Shown in pieces: positions 1 through 9,545 of a DNA stretch of 64,000 nt. The notes beneath the pieces were generated by a model. The model saw nothing but the letters and a program-made list of their open reading frames with translations. It searched no databases and was not told the DNA's origin. The stretch is from NCBI RefSeq assembly GCF_017051705.1, contig NZ_JAFIDJ010000001.1, positions 1,641,786 to 1,705,785 of the forward strand. The letters run 5' to 3'. The translations under genes were made by a program, and so were the position numbers. How positions within the stretch are numbered: the stretch's first letter is position 1; every line of letters begins with the position of its first letter. This stretch comes from Algoriphagus lutimaris (GTDB lineage: Bacteria; Bacteroidota; Bacteroidia; Cytophagales; Cyclobacteriaceae).

Positions 1-542
1 TTAAATCTGAGGGAGTTTAAAGGAATGGCGATTTCTGCCACCCAATACCCCATATACATTTTAGCTTCCCCTCTCCAGACGTTATCCCAGTCAAGACTAA
101 ATGACCTTTCTCCACTTCCTCCATTTGTAACTAACCCTTCTCTTCGAACTCCAAAAGGATTAATACCGAAAGTAAATGCGTTTGTTCTATCCTGAAAAGT
201 GTCAAAGATGACAGTAAAGTTGTCATTTGCGGCACCTCTAAAATCTCTTCTGAGAGAAGGGGTTACATAGATTCTATCATCAGTAGCATTGTACATGATT
301 CCCAACACATAGATGTTTTTGTCATCGTAAAGCACTTTAGCCACCGACTGGTTTACCGCCAAAGAGGAATCATAGGGGAAATATTGCATCCAATTATAGG
401 CAGAATCAGCTGTGGCCCAAATTTCGTCAATCTCCCCATCGATAATAACCGGCACATCGATTTTCTTAAATTCTATGTCTTGGGCATACGTGCTAATGGA
501 ACATAGAACAAGTCCCAAAAAGTAGATTACTTTTTTAAACAT
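1..542 (-). CDS. DUF5916 / CBM9-like outer-surface protein, 3' end cut by the window
   Basis: The start codon is at 542 and the gene runs off the left edge, so about 180 N-terminal residues are visible. Residues 1-20 form a signal peptide ending at Ala-Gln. The rest is a beta-rich module of the carbohydrate-binding family 9-like type, with phrases such as DGEIDEIW, NDNFTVIFDT and INPFGVRREG. In Bacteroidota this module normally precedes an outer-membrane beta-barrel-like DUF5916 domain, which would lie outside the window. Function is unknown; surface or outer-membrane location is inferred from the family. No partner gene is visible on this side. Confidence 0.8.
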   Translation of the reverse strand, partial: MFKKVIYFLGLVLCSISTYAQDIEFKKIDVPVIIDGEIDEIWATADSAYNWMQYFPYDSSLAVNQSVAKVLYDDKNIYVLGIMYNATDDRIYVTPSLRRDFRGAANDNFTVIFDTFQDRTNAFTFGINPFGVRREGLVTNGGSGERSFSLDWDNVWRGEAKMYMGYWVAEIAIPLNSLRF

Positions 543-885
543 GACACTAAACTAGTCTAATTGGAAAGCCGCTTACCTTAATTTTTTATCAGCGGTTCTC
601 AGGTGTTTGGTATTGGGGTTAAACTTGATCTCCTAAAACAAGTTTAAATACCTCCAATATTTTATGTAAACGGTTGAGCGGTGACAATTAAATTAGCTTT
701 TTGTTCTAGGTATGCTCGATGTTCAACCTTTCCATTTTCAATTAACAAAAATTACTTTTTTAGATTTTTGACAATAAAACCGTTTTTAATTGGGCACCTA
801 GAAAACAATTAATAGTTGATTTTTACTAGAACAGAATAACGCAAAATCCATAGTAATGAATACACCTTTCCCTTCCTCTCAGACA
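543..885. other. intergenic region without a gene
   Basis: This stretch separates the DUF5916 gene from the efflux operon terminator. It is AT-rich. I see no open frame with protein-like composition, no RNA gene and no clear repeat. It probably holds the promoter of the leftward DUF5916 gene, but I could not fix a convincing box. Confidence 0.5.
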
Positions 886-925
886 CAAAAAAACCTCCCG
901 ATAAGCTGCTTCTTACCGAGAGGTT
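886..925 (-). terminator. Rho-independent terminator of the RND efflux operon
   Basis: The inverted repeat has arms at 892-905 and 912-925 (14 bp, two mismatched pairs) around a 6-nt loop. It is preceded on the plus strand by an A-run, which gives a U-run after the hairpin for leftward transcription. It lies just beyond the stop codon of the pump gene at 951. Confidence 0.8.
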
Positions 926-950
926 ACATTCATTTTAAGCCTCTTTCTAA

Positions 951-3900
951 TTAATGATGCAAATGGGCGTTTGGATCATAATTGGCTTCTAATTCGGCCA
1001 AAGTTTTCTTACCATAGGCGATTTTTGTAATCACCACATACAATACTGGTACAAAGAAAATAGCGAGGAAGGTTGCCGCCATCATTCCTCCAATTACCGT
1101 CCAGCCAATGGTCTGTCTAGCCACAGCCCCTGCTCCATTTGAAATTGCCAAAGGAACTACCCCAAGGATAAATGCCAAGGAGGTCATAATGATCGGACGC
1201 AATCTCAATCTAACAGCATCTAGGGTAGCCTTGATCAGTGGCATGCCAACATCTACCCGTTCTTTTGCAAATTCCACGATCAAGATGGCGTTTTTTGCTG
1301 CCAGACCTATCAATGTAATCAGACCAATTTGGGCATACACATTATTGTCAAGTTTAGGTAGGAAGTGCAAAGCAATGATGGCTCCAAATGCTCCCAATGG
1401 CAACGCCAATAGTACTGAAAATGGTACAGACCAGCTTTCATATAAGGCAGCCAACAAAAGCGAAACCAATACAATCGCCAAGGCGAAAATTAGGATCGTC
1501 CTATTTCCTGAAGAAAGTTCCTCCCTGCTCAACCCAGAAAAATCATAGCCATAACCAGCAGGAAGTACTTCTGCGGCCACTTCCTCTAAAGCTGATAAAG
1601 CTTGACCACTACTATATCCTGGTGCAGCATTCCCATTGACTTCTGCGGAGCGGAACAAGTTGTAATGAGAAATCACGGGCGCATTTTCTACTACCTCATA
1701 ATTGATCAATGCACTCAATGGAACGGATTCGCCTCCTGTGCTTCTTACATAATATTGCTCTAGGTTATTGATCCCAGCTCGGTAAGCAGTATCGGCCTGT
1801 GCAATAACCCGGAAATTTCTTCCATATCTGGTGAAATCGTTCACATAGGAACTCCCCATGAAATTAGACATGGTAATGAATATTTCAGTTAATGGAACTC
1901 CAAGCTTTTTGGCTTTCTCACGATCCACAGTAACATGATAACCAGGCGTTTTGGCGGTAAAGAAGCTATAAGCCATCGCAATTTCAGGCCGTTGATTGGC
2001 TGCTGCCAAAAACTTACCCAGTGCCGCCTCAAATTCCTTAATATCTCCCGTACTGGATCGTTGTTCCAACATAAAGCTAAATCCACCTGTCCTTCCTAAC
2101 CCAGGAATTGCCGGTGGTGGCACTACTACAATATTGCCTTCAGTGATTGCTGCAAATTTTTGATTCAAGGTAGCCAACATGCCTCCCAACTGAAGAGAGG
2201 GTTCTGTTCGCTGATCCCAAGGATCCATTTGCACAAAGAAAGTAGCTGAATTCGGTTTGAAAGAGAAGTTAATCACATTCAATCCACCAATACCGGTCAC
2301 GTGGTTAATTCCTTCTGTTTCAGCGAGGATTTTGTTCATTTTTTGCATGACCTCCTGAGTTCGGTTACTTGCTGCTCCCTCTGGCAACTGAAGTGTAACA
2401 TACAATCTCCCCTCATCTTCTGTAGGTAAAAAACCAGTTGGTTTGGTCTGGAATAATCCGAATGTTCCTACAAAAATACATACCAGTAGAATCAGCATTA
2501 ACGGTGCTTTTTTGATTGCTCCTTTCACTCCAGAAGTATAAGACTGGGTAGTTCGATCAAACCACTGATTGAACTTGAAGAAGAACTTATTCAGCCCCTT
2601 TCCTTTTTCATTGACCTCAGAAGGTTTCAACAAAAGCGTACATAATGCAGGAGTCAAACTCAATGCAACAAACGCAGAAATCAATACCGAAATAGCGATA
2701 GTTATGGCAAATTGCTGGTACATTCTACCTACAATTCCAGGGATAAATCCTACCGGAATAAACACTGCGGCCAAAATCAAGGCAATGGCAATTACTGGAG
2801 CAGTAATATCCTTCATCGCCATTCGAGTGGCTTCTTTAGCAGAAATCTTTTTGGAATCTATGTAATGCTGAACCGCTTCCACCACCACAATGGCATCATC
2901 CACCACAATACCAATCGCCAAAACGAACCCAAATAATGTTAGTGTATTAATCGTAAATCCAAGCAAGGGGAAAAATATAAAAGTACCGATAATGGATACC
3001 GGGATTGCCAGCACTGGAACCAAAGTTGCTCTCCAGCTCTGAAGAAATAAGAATACTACAATTACCACCAAAAGAAGAGCTTCTCCGAAGGTTTGAAGCA
3101 CCTCATCTATAGACACTTCCACCACAGATACCGATTCGAATGGAACCGTGTATTTCATATCCGTCGGGAAAGATTTTTGAAGTTCCTCTAAAGCAGCATA
3201 AACTCCTTCTGCAGTCTCAAGCGCATTACTTCCTGGAGCTTGATAAATCAACAGAATTGCTGATTCTTCTCCATCCAAGGTGGAATATCTTCCATAATCA
3301 AATTGGCCCAATTCAATTCTGGCCACATCCCTTAAATATACCAAAGTTCCATCTTGTGGATTTGTTCTCAAGACAATATCCTCAAATTCCTCTGCTCTTT
3401 CCAATCTACCATTGACAGTAATCGGATATTCAAAAGCCTGCGAGTCAAACTGAGGCATACTTCCTACAGTACCTGCTGCTACTTGTAAGTTTTGTTCCTG
3501 AATTGCGGAGGTTACTTCCCTCGCAGAAATCCCATATAGTGCCAATTTATCCGGCTGAAGCCAGACACGCATACTGAAATCCTGTCCAATCGCGGTGATA
3601 TCCCCTACTCCATTGACACGGAGTAAAGCATCTTTGATAAAAATATTCGCATAATTGGATAAGAACTTGCTATCATGAGTTCCTTTCGGTGAAGTAATAC
3701 TCAATACCATCATAATGGATGGGTTCCTTTTTCGAACCACTACCCCAAGCCTACGAACAGCTTCTGGTAAGGATGGTTCTGCAATAGAAACCCTGTTTTG
3801 CACATCCAAGGTGGCAATATCAATATCTGTCCCTACTTCAAACGTAACGTCCATTTGCATTTGGCCGGTACTGGTATTGTTGGAAGAGATATAGGCCATT

Positions 3901-4124
3901 CCCGGAGTACCATTCACTTGGGTTTCTATAGGGGTAGCTACGGTTTGCTCTACGGTCTTGGCATCAGCACCCGTATAATTTGCCGATACTGAAACCACCG
4001 GAGGAGTGATATCGGGGTATTGGGTAACGGGTAGGTTCAGAATGGCTAAGACCCCGACCATGACGAGGACAATGGAAATAACCATTGCAGTGACAGGCCG
4101 TTTTATAAATACGTCTGATATCAT
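951..4124 (-). CDS. RND (HAE1-type) multidrug efflux permease, AcrB/MexB-like
   Basis: At 1057 aa this is a full-length inner-membrane pump. Residues 1-30 start with the typical ISDVFIKRPV and first membrane helix. The proton-relay Asp pair sits at D409-D410 in the fourth helix (GIVVDDAIVVVEA), and the relay lysine is in LAAKNAILIVEF near residue 960. Two large periplasmic loops alternate with twelve predicted helices. Proton-driven efflux of hydrophobic drugs or solvents through the adaptor and TolC channel encoded upstream is the known family role. It is the last gene of a four-gene leftward operon (TetR, TolC, adaptor, pump) and starts 31 bp after the adaptor stop. Substrate cannot be read from sequence. 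Confidence 0.97.
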   Translation of the reverse strand: MISDVFIKRPVTAMVISIVLVMVGVLAILNLPVTQYPDITPPVVSVSANYTGADAKTVEQTVATPIETQVNGTPGMAYISSNNTSTGQMQMDVTFEVGTDIDIATLDVQNRVSIAEPSLPEAVRRLGVVVRKRNPSIMMVLSITSPKGTHDSKFLSNYANIFIKDALLRVNGVGDITAIGQDFSMRVWLQPDKLALYGISAREVTSAIQEQNLQVAAGTVGSMPQFDSQAFEYPITVNGRLERAEEFEDIVLRTNPQDGTLVYLRDVARIELGQFDYGRYSTLDGEESAILLIYQAPGSNALETAEGVYAALEELQKSFPTDMKYTVPFESVSVVEVSIDEVLQTFGEALLLVVIVVFLFLQSWRATLVPVLAIPVSIIGTFIFFPLLGFTINTLTLFGFVLAIGIVVDDAIVVVEAVQHYIDSKKISAKEATRMAMKDITAPVIAIALILAAVFIPVGFIPGIVGRMYQQFAITIAISVLISAFVALSLTPALCTLLLKPSEVNEKGKGLNKFFFKFNQWFDRTTQSYTSGVKGAIKKAPLMLILLVCIFVGTFGLFQTKPTGFLPTEDEGRLYVTLQLPEGAASNRTQEVMQKMNKILAETEGINHVTGIGGLNVINFSFKPNSATFFVQMDPWDQRTEPSLQLGGMLATLNQKFAAITEGNIVVVPPPAIPGLGRTGGFSFMLEQRSSTGDIKEFEAALGKFLAAANQRPEIAMAYSFFTAKTPGYHVTVDREKAKKLGVPLTEIFITMSNFMGSSYVNDFTRYGRNFRVIAQADTAYRAGINNLEQYYVRSTGGESVPLSALINYEVVENAPVISHYNLFRSAEVNGNAAPGYSSGQALSALEEVAAEVLPAGYGYDFSGLSREELSSGNRTILIFALAIVLVSLLLAALYESWSVPFSVLLALPLGAFGAIIALHFLPKLDNNVYAQIGLITLIGLAAKNAILIVEFAKERVDVGMPLIKATLDAVRLRLRPIIMTSLAFILGVVPLAISNGAGAVARQTIGWTVIGGMMAATFLAIFFVPVLYVVITKIAYGKKTLAELEANYDPNAHLHH

Positions 4125-4155
4125 TAGTTAATTAATCAAGTCGTGTAAAAAGAAT

Positions 4156-5271
4156 TTATTGTAATTGGGCCGATTGTTCTGCGATCTGTACCCCTTCCCG
4201 TAGATTTTGGATGCCTGTAACCACTATTTTTGAGCCTTCCTGCAGTCCTCCTCTAACGACGATTTCATTGCCAACCTGGGTCCCCAATTGAACCACCTGC
4301 TGCTTTACGGTATTATCAGGTTGAACTACGTACACAAAGTATTCACCCATTTGCTCCGTCACGGATCTATAAGGAATTGTAATCTGGTCCCCAATATCCT
4401 CATTAAGTACTCTTAAATTCACAGTCATCCCAGCAATCAAATCCTGACTAGGATTAGGAAAGTTTACCCGAAGATTGATAGTACCAGATTGACGTCCCAC
4501 TGCACGATCCATGGTGGTTAATGTCCCCTGATATGGATAAATACTTCCATCACTCAATTCAATAGTCATTAAAGAATCTAGCGTATCCGTTGATTTCAAA
4601 AGCCTATTGAAACGGGGAATTTCTTTTTCGTTGATCACAAAATTCAAGGCCATAGGATCAGTAGAAGACAGTGTATTCAAAAGTGGTTGTCCCGGTGAAA
4701 CCTGAGCTCCTAAACGCACTTGGGAAATACCTACCCTACCATCAAAAGGAGCTTTCAAAACAGAATAACTATAGTCAGTTTTTGCAGACTCTAATTGGGC
4801 ATTGGCATAGGCCATTTGAGATTTCGCATCCAAAACGGCAGTTTGTGCATGATCCAATTGTTGCTTTGCTATGGCATCTTGTTCATCCAATCTTTTATAT
4901 CGCTCCAGGTCTTTCTCCAATTTATCGAGATTTGCTTTTGCACTGGCAAGATTCGCTTCCGCTTGTTGAAGTGCAGCTGCATACTTGCTTCTGTCAATCT
5001 CATAGAGATTCTGCCCTTTCTTTACTTCCTGACCATCTTTGATGTAAATATTAGTGATGTAGCCACTGATTTGAGGTCGGATTTCCACTTCATTTAAAGG
5101 AACTAAGGTAGCCGGGTAAACATCCATCGCTACAACTGGCTTTCTCTCCACTTGAACCGTTGTTACCGAAACTGCACTAGCTGGAGGAGGACCTGCCTGC
5201 TGTTTTGTACCACAGGAAAAAACTGCGAATAGCAGTGCTAAATAGGCAACTTTGCTAAAATTAGATTTCAT
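4156..5271 (-). CDS. RND efflux periplasmic adaptor (membrane fusion protein), lipoprotein
   Basis: 371 aa. The N-terminus has a lipoprotein signal with the modified cysteine at position 20 (AVFSC). It is followed by the biotinyl-lipoyl-like half motif, a long coiled-coil hairpin rich in Ala, Lys and Gln (about residues 95-165), the second lipoyl half (VLKAPFDGRVG) and beta-barrel domains. This is the usual order of AcrA/MexA proteins, which bridge the pump and the TolC channel in the periplasm. It sits between the TolC and pump genes in one operon. Confidence 0.95.
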   Translation of the reverse strand: MKSNFSKVAYLALLFAVFSCGTKQQAGPPPASAVSVTTVQVERKPVVAMDVYPATLVPLNEVEIRPQISGYITNIYIKDGQEVKKGQNLYEIDRSKYAAALQQAEANLASAKANLDKLEKDLERYKRLDEQDAIAKQQLDHAQTAVLDAKSQMAYANAQLESAKTDYSYSVLKAPFDGRVGISQVRLGAQVSPGQPLLNTLSSTDPMALNFVINEKEIPRFNRLLKSTDTLDSLMTIELSDGSIYPYQGTLTTMDRAVGRQSGTINLRVNFPNPSQDLIAGMTVNLRVLNEDIGDQITIPYRSVTEQMGEYFVYVVQPDNTVKQQVVQLGTQVGNEIVVRGGLQEGSKIVVTGIQNLREGVQIAEQSAQLQ

Positions 5272-5301
5272 ATATATATAATTATAGATTCGCTTTTAAT
5301 A

Positions 5302-6621
5302 TTATTCGATAAGTCCCAAGGCTTTTTCTAGATCAAGCTTGCTCTCCAAAACCTGGAAAATGGCATTTAAATGATTGATCTGGGCAGTTCTTAAGTCAGT
5401 TTCTGCTACCACCAAATCCACATAGGCTTTGATCCCCTCGTCGTACTGTAATTTGATGATGTCATATACCTCCTCTGCCATCTTCATATTTTCACGGATA
5501 TTTTCCCATGCATAAATGTCACTTTGATAGGTGGTCAAGGCTACCTCGTACTCAGTCTTAATTTGATTTCCTAGGTTTTCTAAATCAATAGCTCCCCTAT
5601 CCATTTGAAGATCTGCTACCCGTACCCGATGATTTCTTTTACCCCCTTGGAAAATCGGCAAAGATAAGGTCAGTCCAACCAAAGAGGTGGGATAAGCCTG
5701 ATTATACAGATTGGAAAACTCCTGATTGAAATACAACCAGTTGTAGCTATAGTTAGCTGATAACTGTGGCAAGTAATTCCACTTTTCATAGCTAAACTGG
5801 ATTTCATTTAAGGTCTGCTGGGTCTGCATCAACTGATACTCTACCCTGTTTTCCAAAACCAATGGTTCAAAAGCATCCATATAGATTTCAGATAGCATCT
5901 GCTCTCGGTCAAAACTCACCGTAAACTCGAATTCCTCCGGACAGCCCATCAACTGTTTGAGATAGGCATACCTAGCATCAAAAGAAGTTTGAACCCTATT
6001 TCTGACACTCATCTCATTGGATAAGGAAATACTGGCCCTTTGGTAATCTGTTTTATCTACCAAACCTGATTCATATCTGTTTTTGGCATCCTTCAATTGC
6101 TTTTCTAACCTCCCAATATTTTCATTTAATACATTGAGTTGCTCTTCCGCCAAAAGGATATCATAATAAGCCTTACTTACCTCCACAATAGTTGTAATCC
6201 GGGTATTTTTAATGGCTTTGTCAAGCTGATCCCGGTAGTATTTAGATGACTTGGAAGCAAACAATTGATCTCTATTAAATAAAGTTTGATTCACCTGGAA
6301 CATCAGATTGGAATTCCAAGGCTGACCAAAAGTGATCAATTGGTCCCCGATCACAGAGGTCTGAAGTTTAATGTTATAATTCCCCGCACCAGAAAGAGTA
6401 ACCTGAGGATACCAATCCGCCAAACTTGCCTTGATTTCATGGTCCCCTATCTCCTGATCTATTTGTGATTGCTTTACCATTGGACTATTCACCAAGGAAT
6501 ATTCTAAAATTTCCTTCAAGGTTAATTCTCCTTGAGGAATTGGAGGGTTCTCTTGTGCATAGCCAGATGTCGAAAGGAGTAAAACTCCCATCACGACAAG
6601 CAGAACATACTTTTTAAACAT
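5302..6621 (-). CDS. TolC-family outer-membrane efflux channel
   Basis: 439 aa with a signal peptide of about 22 residues. Two OEP repeats of long alpha-helical and beta-strand segments follow; typical phrases are LTLKEILEYSLVNSP near the N-terminus and YDEGIKAYVDLVVAETDL near the C-terminus. It forms the outer-membrane duct of the tripartite pump. The gene begins 29 bp after the TetR gene stop and ends 30 bp before the adaptor gene, so it is the second gene of the operon. Confidence 0.95.
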   Translation of the reverse strand: MFKKYVLLVVMGVLLLSTSGYAQENPPIPQGELTLKEILEYSLVNSPMVKQSQIDQEIGDHEIKASLADWYPQVTLSGAGNYNIKLQTSVIGDQLITFGQPWNSNLMFQVNQTLFNRDQLFASKSSKYYRDQLDKAIKNTRITTIVEVSKAYYDILLAEEQLNVLNENIGRLEKQLKDAKNRYESGLVDKTDYQRASISLSNEMSVRNRVQTSFDARYAYLKQLMGCPEEFEFTVSFDREQMLSEIYMDAFEPLVLENRVEYQLMQTQQTLNEIQFSYEKWNYLPQLSANYSYNWLYFNQEFSNLYNQAYPTSLVGLTLSLPIFQGGKRNHRVRVADLQMDRGAIDLENLGNQIKTEYEVALTTYQSDIYAWENIRENMKMAEEVYDIIKLQYDEGIKAYVDLVVAETDLRTAQINHLNAIFQVLESKLDLEKALGLIE

Positions 6622-6650
6622 AGAATTGATAATTGAATAAAATTTACTTC

Positions 6651-7244
6651 CTAAAAAACTTTGGGCTTATCATCTTTTATACCCTCCCAAATGAGCTTGG
6701 AAATTTCCTCCAAGTCCACATTGTTACGGGCAAGTTTTGCTTTGAAGTTATTTTTGATCTTCACTACTGAGTTGATATTCGAATTGACTAAAATGGCGAG
6801 GATCGTTGGGTTCATGTTTTTGATGGCTCCCTGATCTATTCCAGACTGAAAAAATCCAAAAGACCACTCATGCCAGACATTGGGAAATTGCTGTGAACTC
6901 TCAGAATTAAAAGGAGAATTTAAGAATTGATCATAAAACCCGTGTTGTGCGGGGTTTAATTCATAAAATCTGGTGTAGTTTTTCCAATAATTGAAAAACC
7001 TACTTTTAAAATCCAAGGTCTCATCGTCTCTATCAGAAACATAGGCCTTGATGTTTTGAGAGACATATTCATAAATCCCCAAAATCAATTCTTCTTTGCT
7101 TTCGAAATAGGTATAAATTGATCCTGCCGCCACACCGGCATTCTTAGCTACTTTACTAATAGGGCTTCCATGAAAGCCTTGCTCATTGATTAATTCAAGA
7201 GCACTTTCAAGAATGCATTTTCTTTTGTTGAGTAAATTTTCCAT
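6651..7244 (-). CDS. TetR/AcrR-family transcriptional repressor
   Basis: About 197 aa from the ATG at 7244. A TTG six codons upstream at 7262 is possible, but it would run into the operator palindrome. Residues 1-50 hold the TetR helix-turn-helix with ISKVAKNAGVAAGSIYTYF, the recognition helix. The C-terminal ligand domain is variable. It is the first gene of the efflux operon, so it most likely represses its own operon and is released by a pump substrate. The strong palindrome directly upstream (7248-7265) supports autoregulation. Confidence 0.92.
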   Translation of the reverse strand: MENLLNKRKCILESALELINEQGFHGSPISKVAKNAGVAAGSIYTYFESKEELILGIYEYVSQNIKAYVSDRDDETLDFKSRFFNYWKNYTRFYELNPAQHGFYDQFLNSPFNSESSQQFPNVWHEWSFGFFQSGIDQGAIKNMNPTILAILVNSNINSVVKIKNNFKAKLARNNVDLEEISKLIWEGIKDDKPKVF

Positions 7245-7247
7245 GAC

Positions 7248-7265
7248 TGAATGAACGTTCAATCA
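7248..7265. promoter_or_regulatory. probable TetR operator
   Basis: An 18-bp palindrome with one mismatched pair and a perfect 10-bp centre, TGAACGTTCA at 7252-7261. It sits four bases upstream of the ATG of the TetR gene. This size, position and sequence are typical for AcrR-type operators that control adjacent efflux genes. Confidence 0.75.
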
Positions 7266-7391
7266 CACCTAGAAGAAATAAGTTCCTTCTTATTTCAAAA
7301 AATTTCAATTTTTAAATCTATTTCTAAAAAAGCGACCGAATATCCGCAAACACTTCTCATTAAAGAGCCGGAAATGAATATCCCTCAAAAA

Positions 7392-8483
7392 TTACTTCTT
7401 ATTGGATTTGCTGAAATTCTTTTTGATCAGTTTCCAAAAATTCTCACTTTCTTCAGAAATGGTAATTTCATCACCCAATAAAAACCCATAGGCTTTTAAA
7501 TTCTCATTTTTTTCCAAGGTGATTTTCAATACCCCTACCAGCGGAATAAACAATATCATCCCAGATATTCCCCAAACCCATCCTCCAAATAAAATTGCCA
7601 AAACCACTGCCAAGGCATTTACCTTGACTTCTGAGCCTACTACCAATGGCGTGATTAGGTTATTTTCAATCAATTGAATTCCCCATAACACAAAGAAAGT
7701 AATCAATGGAAAGGCCAAAGAATCAGTGGTAAGAAAAACATAGAGAATGGCAAATAAGGAACTGATAAACACCCCCACATAAGGGATTAAATTCATCAAG
7801 GCTACAAATACAGCAAATAATAAAAAGTATTTAACGCCAATTAGATAGAAAAATAATCCGGACATCAACGCTACAATTGCGGTTACTTTCAGCATTCCCG
7901 CCAAATAAAACTGAATTACCCTACCGGAATCTTTTGCCCAGTTGATGATCTTTTCATTGGAGTCTTTGGATTTTCTGATCAAAAACTCCACAAAAAAATC
8001 TTTATAATACATCAATAAAAAGATGTAAAGCGGAATAATCCCTGCCAATACAATGGATTTTCCAGTAGCAAAAATGGTCTTATTCAGACTACTAAAATCA
8101 AATATTCCCACCTTATCAAGCAAATCATTGGAATTTAACTCAACCCCGAAAAGATCTTGCAAATCACTCAAATAGGTTTCTACTCGGGAATTAAAGGCAC
8201 TTCCAATTTCCGGAATATCGCTGATCAGCCCAATTACTTGGTTAAGCAATAAATAAAAAACACTGAATGCCAATAAACTAACCACTAGAATACTACTTAA
8301 AATCGCTAATCCCCTGGGAATCCTTTTCTTCTCTATCCAACTAGACAAGGGATTTAAGGCAAAAGCGAAAAACACTCCCCAAACTAAGGGCACGATAATA
8401 AATGAGCCCTCCTTAAGGAGAATAAAACCCAAGACCAATACGATCAGAAGGTTTGCAATATTTTGAAGGTTTTCGTTTTTCAT
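7392..8483 (-). CDS. AI-2E family transporter (PerM-like permease)
   Basis: 363 aa from the ATG at 8483. The open frame extends to a TTG at 8594, but the added residues look untranslated and the family normally starts just before the first helix. Eight or so hydrophobic helices, the paired glycine/proline-rich segments and the conserved late motif IQLIENNLITPLVVG identify the family. Members have been linked to autoinducer-2 export or Na+/H+ exchange; the substrate here is unknown. It is divergent from the esterase gene at 8609, and the spacer of about 125 bp carries both promoters. Confidence 0.88.
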   Translation of the reverse strand: MKNENLQNIANLLIVLVLGFILLKEGSFIIVPLVWGVFFAFALNPLSSWIEKKRIPRGLAILSSILVVSLLAFSVFYLLLNQVIGLISDIPEIGSAFNSRVETYLSDLQDLFGVELNSNDLLDKVGIFDFSSLNKTIFATGKSIVLAGIIPLYIFLLMYYKDFFVEFLIRKSKDSNEKIINWAKDSGRVIQFYLAGMLKVTAIVALMSGLFFYLIGVKYFLLFAVFVALMNLIPYVGVFISSLFAILYVFLTTDSLAFPLITFFVLWGIQLIENNLITPLVVGSEVKVNALAVVLAILFGGWVWGISGMILFIPLVGVLKITLEKNENLKAYGFLLGDEITISEESENFWKLIKKNFSKSNKK

Positions 8484-8608
8484 GTTGATAGATGAAAGAT
8501 AAACAAAATCAAATCCCAAGAAAATGACTATTGTCATGATCAACCCGATTTTAATTTTAGAATTATCTCTAATTTGTAGGCCGAAATTACCCAAACCCCT
8601 GATTCACT

Positions 8609-9457
8609 ATGAAGAAGTTGTTGTTCGTTTTGTCCTTCCTACCTTCTTTGGTATTTGCCCAGGCGACTGTGGACACCATTGAGGTTTATAGTCAGGCCAT
8701 GAAGAAAACTCTAAAGGCTGCAGTAACCACTCCTTCAGGATATTCAAACTCCGAAAAGCTTCCAGTTCTTTATTTACTTCATGGAGGAAGTGGTGCTTTT
8801 GACGATTGGCATAAAAAGATAACAGAACCAGGAATCGTCAATAAAATGGCCGAAAAATATAATCTGATCATTGTGACTCCTGGGGTAGGCCCTGCAAGCT
8901 ATTATTATGATAGCCCAATGATGGATTCCGTTCAATACGAAACCTATATCACAAAAGAGCTCATTCCTGAAATAGACAAAAATTACCATACAATAGCTAA
9001 AAAAGAGTCTAGAGCTATAACCGGTTTGTCTATGGGAGGTCATGGAGCAATGATGCTCAGTGCCAAACATCCTGAATTATTTATCGCTGCAGGGAGCATG
9101 AGTGGGGTAATGAATATTGACACCCGACTCTGGAAAGTCCCAGAGAGTTTTCAAAATTTGAGACAATCTCAACAAAAAGCTATGCTTGGAGAAGATTTGA
9201 TGTATGACTCCCCCTATTCCATCTATACCGCTGTTGGCTTAGTTAATAAAATGAAAGACAATGGAATTGCGCTGATTATCGATATTGGAGTAGATGATTT
9301 CTTGATAGAAACAAATAGACAAATGCATCAATTGCTATTGGAAAACGGAACCCCCCATGATTATACAGAAAGGCCTGGTGCTCATACGTGGGAATACTGG
9401 ACTGAAGCACTTCCCTATCATTTATTGTTTATCTCTAAACATCTGAAATGGGAATAA
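8609..9457 (+). CDS. secreted esterase, alpha/beta hydrolase (esterase D / XynC-like, PF00756 type)
   Basis: 282 aa. A signal peptide ends near residue 18 (LVFAQ). The fold signature is PVLYLLHGGSG for the oxyanion region and GLSMGGHGA with the nucleophile S141. Asp and His follow in DIGVDDF and PGAHTWEYW. Family members cleave acetyl or feruloyl esters from polysaccharides, S-formylglutathione or siderophore esters. The secreted form points to polysaccharide or small ester substrates. It is a single gene. Confidence 0.88.
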   Translation: MKKLLFVLSFLPSLVFAQATVDTIEVYSQAMKKTLKAAVTTPSGYSNSEKLPVLYLLHGGSGAFDDWHKKITEPGIVNKMAEKYNLIIVTPGVGPASYYYDSPMMDSVQYETYITKELIPEIDKNYHTIAKKESRAITGLSMGGHGAMMLSAKHPELFIAAGSMSGVMNIDTRLWKVPESFQNLRQSQQKAMLGEDLMYDSPYSIYTAVGLVNKMKDNGIALIIDIGVDDFLIETNRQMHQLLLENGTPHDYTERPGAHTWEYWTEALPYHLLFISKHLKWE

Positions 9458-9545
9458 TTAGCTTGATGGTTAAAAATCATTTAGCGATTATTCTTCAAAA
9501 ATTGACCTAAATTTTGCTTTTTGCAATCTCACTCGCCCTTGTACT

